A DNA stretch of 64,000 nucleotides. Origin: Deferribacteres bacterium. GTDB lineage: Bacteria; Chrysiogenota; Deferribacteres; Deferribacterales; Geovibrionaceae. Location of the stretch: the NCBI GenBank assembly GCA_023395255.1, contig JAEWZN010000003.1, positions 248,001 to 312,000 on the forward strand, read 5' to 3'. The notes beneath the pieces are model-generated. The model was not told where the DNA came from. It searched no databases and saw nothing but the letters and a program-made list of their open reading frames with translations. The position numbers and the translations under genes are program-made. Shown here in pieces: positions 61,261 through 64,000 of the stretch; the stretch's first letter is position 1; every line of letters begins with the position of its first letter.

Positions 61261-64000
61261 ATGCCTCAACTGACCAAAAATATTTTTGAAGAGCTTTCGG
61301 AAAATGTTAAGGGTGATGTTTACACCGATAAAATAAGAAGATACATGCACTCAACGGACGGCAGCATTTTCAGGGTGGAGCCGGCCTGCGTGGTGTATCC
61401 TCGCGATAAAGACGACATTAAAACAGTGGTGAAGTTCTCATCCCGCTACGGGCTCTCGATCCACACAAGAGGTTCAGGCAGCGGCCTTTGCGGTTCTGCT
61501 GTGGGGAAGGGGCTGATACTTGACTTTTCCAAATACATGAACACCCTTGTGGAACTGGATGAAAAGGGGAAAACCTTTACCTGTCAGCCGGGCTACCGTT
61601 TCGGCGAGCTTGAGGTTGAGCTCAGGGGAAAGGGGCTTTTCTTCCCTCCCGATCCTTCCAGCGGTGAATATGCCAGCTTCGGCGGGATGTACGGAACAAA
61701 CGCCAGCGGAGCGCACTCCGTTAAATACGGCAATGTTTCCGACTATATAGAAGATGCAAAGCTTATCCTCGCAGACGGAACGGAAACCACAATCAAAACC
61801 CTTGAAACTACCCCGTTTGACAAGCTTCCGCCTAAGTTCAAAAAGCTGTACAGGCTTTATGAAGACAATAAAGAGAAGATAGAGAACGCCTACCCCTCAA
61901 TCCGCTGTAATGTTTCCGGCTACAATTTAAGAGGGCTGACAGAGAACGGCGGGCTGCACATAGGCAAGCTTCTGGGCGGCTCGGAAGGCACACTCGCCAT
62001 AGTCACGGAGCTCACCTTCCGTCTGCATGAAAAACCCGATTTTGACAGCCTCGTTGTTGCTTATTTCGATGATATAGTCAAGTCAGCTCAGGCTGTGCAG
62101 AGGGTTCTGCCTTCCGCACCTTCCGGCATTGAGATAATGGATAAATCACTCCTCAACCTTGCCAGAGAATCAGATGCGAAGCTCAAAGAAGCCATACCCG
62201 AAGGGGTGGACAACGTTCTGATGATTGAGTACGACGGTTATGACAGGGAAGAGGTGCGCAGACTGGCCGAACAGGCCATGGCTGATATTAAGGATCTCTC
62301 CTCGTCTGCCTCCGTGGCGGCATCGGAAGAGGAGGCCGCGAAGTTCTGGGCTGTGCGCAAGGCGGCTGTGCCTATACTCTATAAGCTTAAAGGGCGCAAG
62401 AAGATCCTCGCCCTCATTGAGGACGCAGCAGTGCCTACGGACAGGCTGGTGGATTATTTCAAAGGTCTGTACGCCATACTGAGAGGCCACAGGGCGGAGT
62501 TTGTTATTTACGGGCATATAGCAAAGGGGCTTCTCCACACCAGACCGCTCCTTGACCTGAAAGACCCGCATGATATAGAGATGCTGAAAATCCTTGCAGA
62601 TGATGTGTTTAAGCTTGTGAACTTCCTTGGCGGAGTTGTAAGCGGTGAGCACGGAGACGGCAGACTGAGAAGCGCATATATCAAAGAGCAGTATAAGGAT
62701 ATTTACCCGCTTTTCCTTGAAACAAAAGCGGCTTTTGATGTTGAGGATCTCCTCAACCCCGATATAAAAACCGTCTGTGACGATGAGCAGATGATGAAAT
62801 TCCTCCGCTTCGGTTCCGACTACCGCAGTACGGACTTAAGCGGAAAGCACCTTGTATGGAACGAAGGCTTCACTGACGAAGCTGAGAAATGCCACGGCTG
62901 TTCAAAGTGCACAACTGTTACCTCCGCAACAAGGATGTGTCCGGTTTATAAAGCCACAAGGGACGAAACCGCCGCCCCGAAGGCGAAGGCGAATGTTCTC
63001 CGCGCGCTTATAAGCGGCACTATTGACAGTGATTCCCTGTACGAGGAGGCTTTCCAGAACGTTATCAACAAATGCGTAAACTGCGGAAGCTGCGTGATGG
63101 AATGTCCGTCCAATGTCAATATTCCCAAACTCGCCATTGAAGCAAAGGCGATGTATGTTAAAAAGTACGGCGCGGGGCTTGATAATAAAATAGTCTCTAA
63201 CTGTGACCTTCTCGGAAAATATACCCACAAGATAAGCCCGCTGATCACAAAGGCGATGAAGCTCAAGCTCAACCGCAAGGTTGTGGAAGTTATGACCGGG
63301 GTCACCGCTGAGCGTCCTTTTGTGGGATTTGAGGGCAAATCGCTCTTCGAGAGGGCAAAGAGCCGCGTTTTCCGTAAAAAAGGCGAGCTTAAGGTTGTCT
63401 ATTTTGCAGGATGCTACGCCAGCTATATCAACCCCGGACTGGGTATGGCCACAATGGATGTGCTGGAGCACATAGGCTGTGAAGTTATTCTGCCGGAGCA
63501 GTTCTGCTGCGGTATCCCCTTTCTTTCAAAAGGGATGACCGAGGATGCGAAGCTAAGGGTTAAGAAGAACCTCGCAAGCTGGGGCAAGGCAATGGAAGAG
63601 GCGGACTATGTTGTGGTTTCATGCTCTTCCTGCGGGCTGTCGCTCCTTAAGGAATGGAAGTTTCTCATGAGCGATTCTCAGGTGGAGGCGGTGAGCAAAA
63701 AGCTCATCCATGTTACCGCTCTTGTGAATCAGCGCAGAAACCGGCTGAGAGTAAAAGAGAAAAATCTGAAACTTTCCTATCATAAATCATGTCATATGAA
63801 AGTGCAGGCAGACAACAACTGCTCTGTGGAGATGCTTGCCTCCCTTCCCGGAGTTAAGGTGACAGACCTTAACAGCAACTGCTGCGGAATGGCGGGAAGC
63901 TGGGGGATGAAGGTGGACAACTTTGAGCTCAGCACAAAGATTGGCAAGCCGATGCTGGACAAGCTTAACGAATCCGAGGCCGATTACGGCGTGACGGACT
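61261..64000 (+). CDS. FAD-linked oxidase fused to GlcF-type Fe-S domain (D-lactate/glycolate dehydrogenase-like), 3' end cut
   Basis: The frame runs past the window end, with 913 codons visible. The N-terminal half is a GlcD-type oxidase: FAD_binding_4 (HTRGSGSGLCGSAVG, FFPPDPSSGEYASFGG, GGSEGTLAIVTE) and FAD-oxidase C domain (VVSGEHGDGRLRS). The C-terminal half is GlcF-like, with two 4Fe-4S motifs (CHGCSKC near residue 543, CVNCGSCVMEC near 605) and CCG domains (FCCGIPFL, NCCGMAGSWG). It probably oxidises D-lactate or glycolate and passes electrons to quinone. AGGAG precedes the ATG. Confidence 0.93.
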   Translation, partial: MPQLTKNIFEELSENVKGDVYTDKIRRYMHSTDGSIFRVEPACVVYPRDKDDIKTVVKFSSRYGLSIHTRGSGSGLCGSAVGKGLILDFSKYMNTLVELDEKGKTFTCQPGYRFGELEVELRGKGLFFPPDPSSGEYASFGGMYGTNASGAHSVKYGNVSDYIEDAKLILADGTETTIKTLETTPFDKLPPKFKKLYRLYEDNKEKIENAYPSIRCNVSGYNLRGLTENGGLHIGKLLGGSEGTLAIVTELTFRLHEKPDFDSLVVAYFDDIVKSAQAVQRVLPSAPSGIEIMDKSLLNLARESDAKLKEAIPEGVDNVLMIEYDGYDREEVRRLAEQAMADIKDLSSSASVAASEEEAAKFWAVRKAAVPILYKLKGRKKILALIEDAAVPTDRLVDYFKGLYAILRGHRAEFVIYGHIAKGLLHTRPLLDLKDPHDIEMLKILADDVFKLVNFLGGVVSGEHGDGRLRSAYIKEQYKDIYPLFLETKAAFDVEDLLNPDIKTVCDDEQMMKFLRFGSDYRSTDLSGKHLVWNEGFTDEAEKCHGCSKCTTVTSATRMCPVYKATRDETAAPKAKANVLRALISGTIDSDSLYEEAFQNVINKCVNCGSCVMECPSNVNIPKLAIEAKAMYVKKYGAGLDNKIVSNCDLLGKYTHKISPLITKAMKLKLNRKVVEVMTGVTAERPFVGFEGKSLFERAKSRVFRKKGELKVVYFAGCYASYINPGLGMATMDVLEHIGCEVILPEQFCCGIPFLSKGMTEDAKLRVKKNLASWGKAMEEADYVVVSCSSCGLSLLKEWKFLMSDSQVEAVSKKLIHVTALVNQRRNRLRVKEKNLKLSYHKSCHMKVQADNNCSVEMLASLPGVKVTDLNSNCCGMAGSWGMKVDNFELSTKIGKPMLDKLNESEADYGVTD

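Overview
The window is a dense, mostly operonic stretch of a Gram-negative bacterial chromosome: LPS assembly (lptD), a heptosyltransferase-like GT9, lipoproteins and an FMN-dependent Rnf ion pump. The physiology looks anaerobic or microaerophilic: Rnf complex, B12-dependent ribonucleotide reductase, menaquinone made through futalosine (mqnA), a flavodiiron protein with rubredoxin, and a lactate/glycolate dehydrogenase with fused FeS half. My best guess is a Deferribacterota-like organism (Geovibrio/Denitrovibrio type). That is an inference from gene content, not a proven assignment.

Layout. 1-2.4 kb: end of an rnf operon (rnfG-E-A-B). 2.6-5 kb: small ORF, CsgG-like lipoprotein, pyrF-pyrE. 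5.1-15.7 kb: a long co-directional run of PilZ, STAS, rlmN, peroxiredoxin, xseB-ispA-dxs-tlyA-nadK-recN, DedA and an M23 peptidase, nearly every pair overlapping or touching. 15.9-17.8 kb (minus): deacetylase-like protein and GT9. 18-22.3 kb: small secreted protein, small hypothetical, nrdJ, Rrf2 regulator. 22.5-25.3 kb is the accessory spot: two tRNA-Gln genes, a markedly AT-rich P-loop ATPase gene, and a decayed RelB/YafQ-type toxin-antitoxin pair. 25.5-33 kb: aldehyde dehydrogenase with DUF779 partner, then proB-proA-nadD-rsfS-trmL-mqnA. 33.2-37.6 kb (minus): amtB with a near-perfect sigma-54 promoter, and an orphan sensor kinase. 37.8-40 kb: lipid-A/aminoarabinose-type membrane genes. 40.2-49.1 kb: paaK-ACT-livKHMGF-paaK, HD hydrolase and a membrane protein. 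49-61.2 kb (minus): Rieske protein, flavodiiron protein, rubredoxin, DHH phosphoesterase, a secreted protein, lptD, folC, accD, exonuclease, rsmA, pdxA, enoyl-CoA hydratase. The window ends inside a GlcD/GlcF-type fusion.

The most interesting signal is an interspersed, structured repeat found in at least six full copies (28.1, 32.9, 33.1, 42.0, 57.5 and 57.7 kb), with partial copies at 27.66-28.06 kb. Each copy folds as three hairpins around a conserved core (GCCGTGCGNAGCGAAGG ... CCGYGAGCGTGTA). The stems change sequence between copies but stay complementary. The outer hairpins show GGA-containing loops (ANGGAT and CAGGATG/CAGGACG), which resemble the repeated CAGGA(U/C/A)G loops of CsrB-type RNAs that bind CsrA. 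Every copy has the same orientation as the genes around it, and two are flanked by 17-18 bp direct repeats of neighbouring gene sequence. This suggests a mobile, RNA-acting element that could place CsrA-like binding sites into leaders and 3' ends, including those of proB and accD.

Other notable points: folC appears to start with ATT; a polysaccharide deacetylase homologue has lost metal ligands; a C7 tract sits between two possible start sites of a lipid-A-type membrane gene; and both halves of the toxin-antitoxin locus carry small frame lesions.
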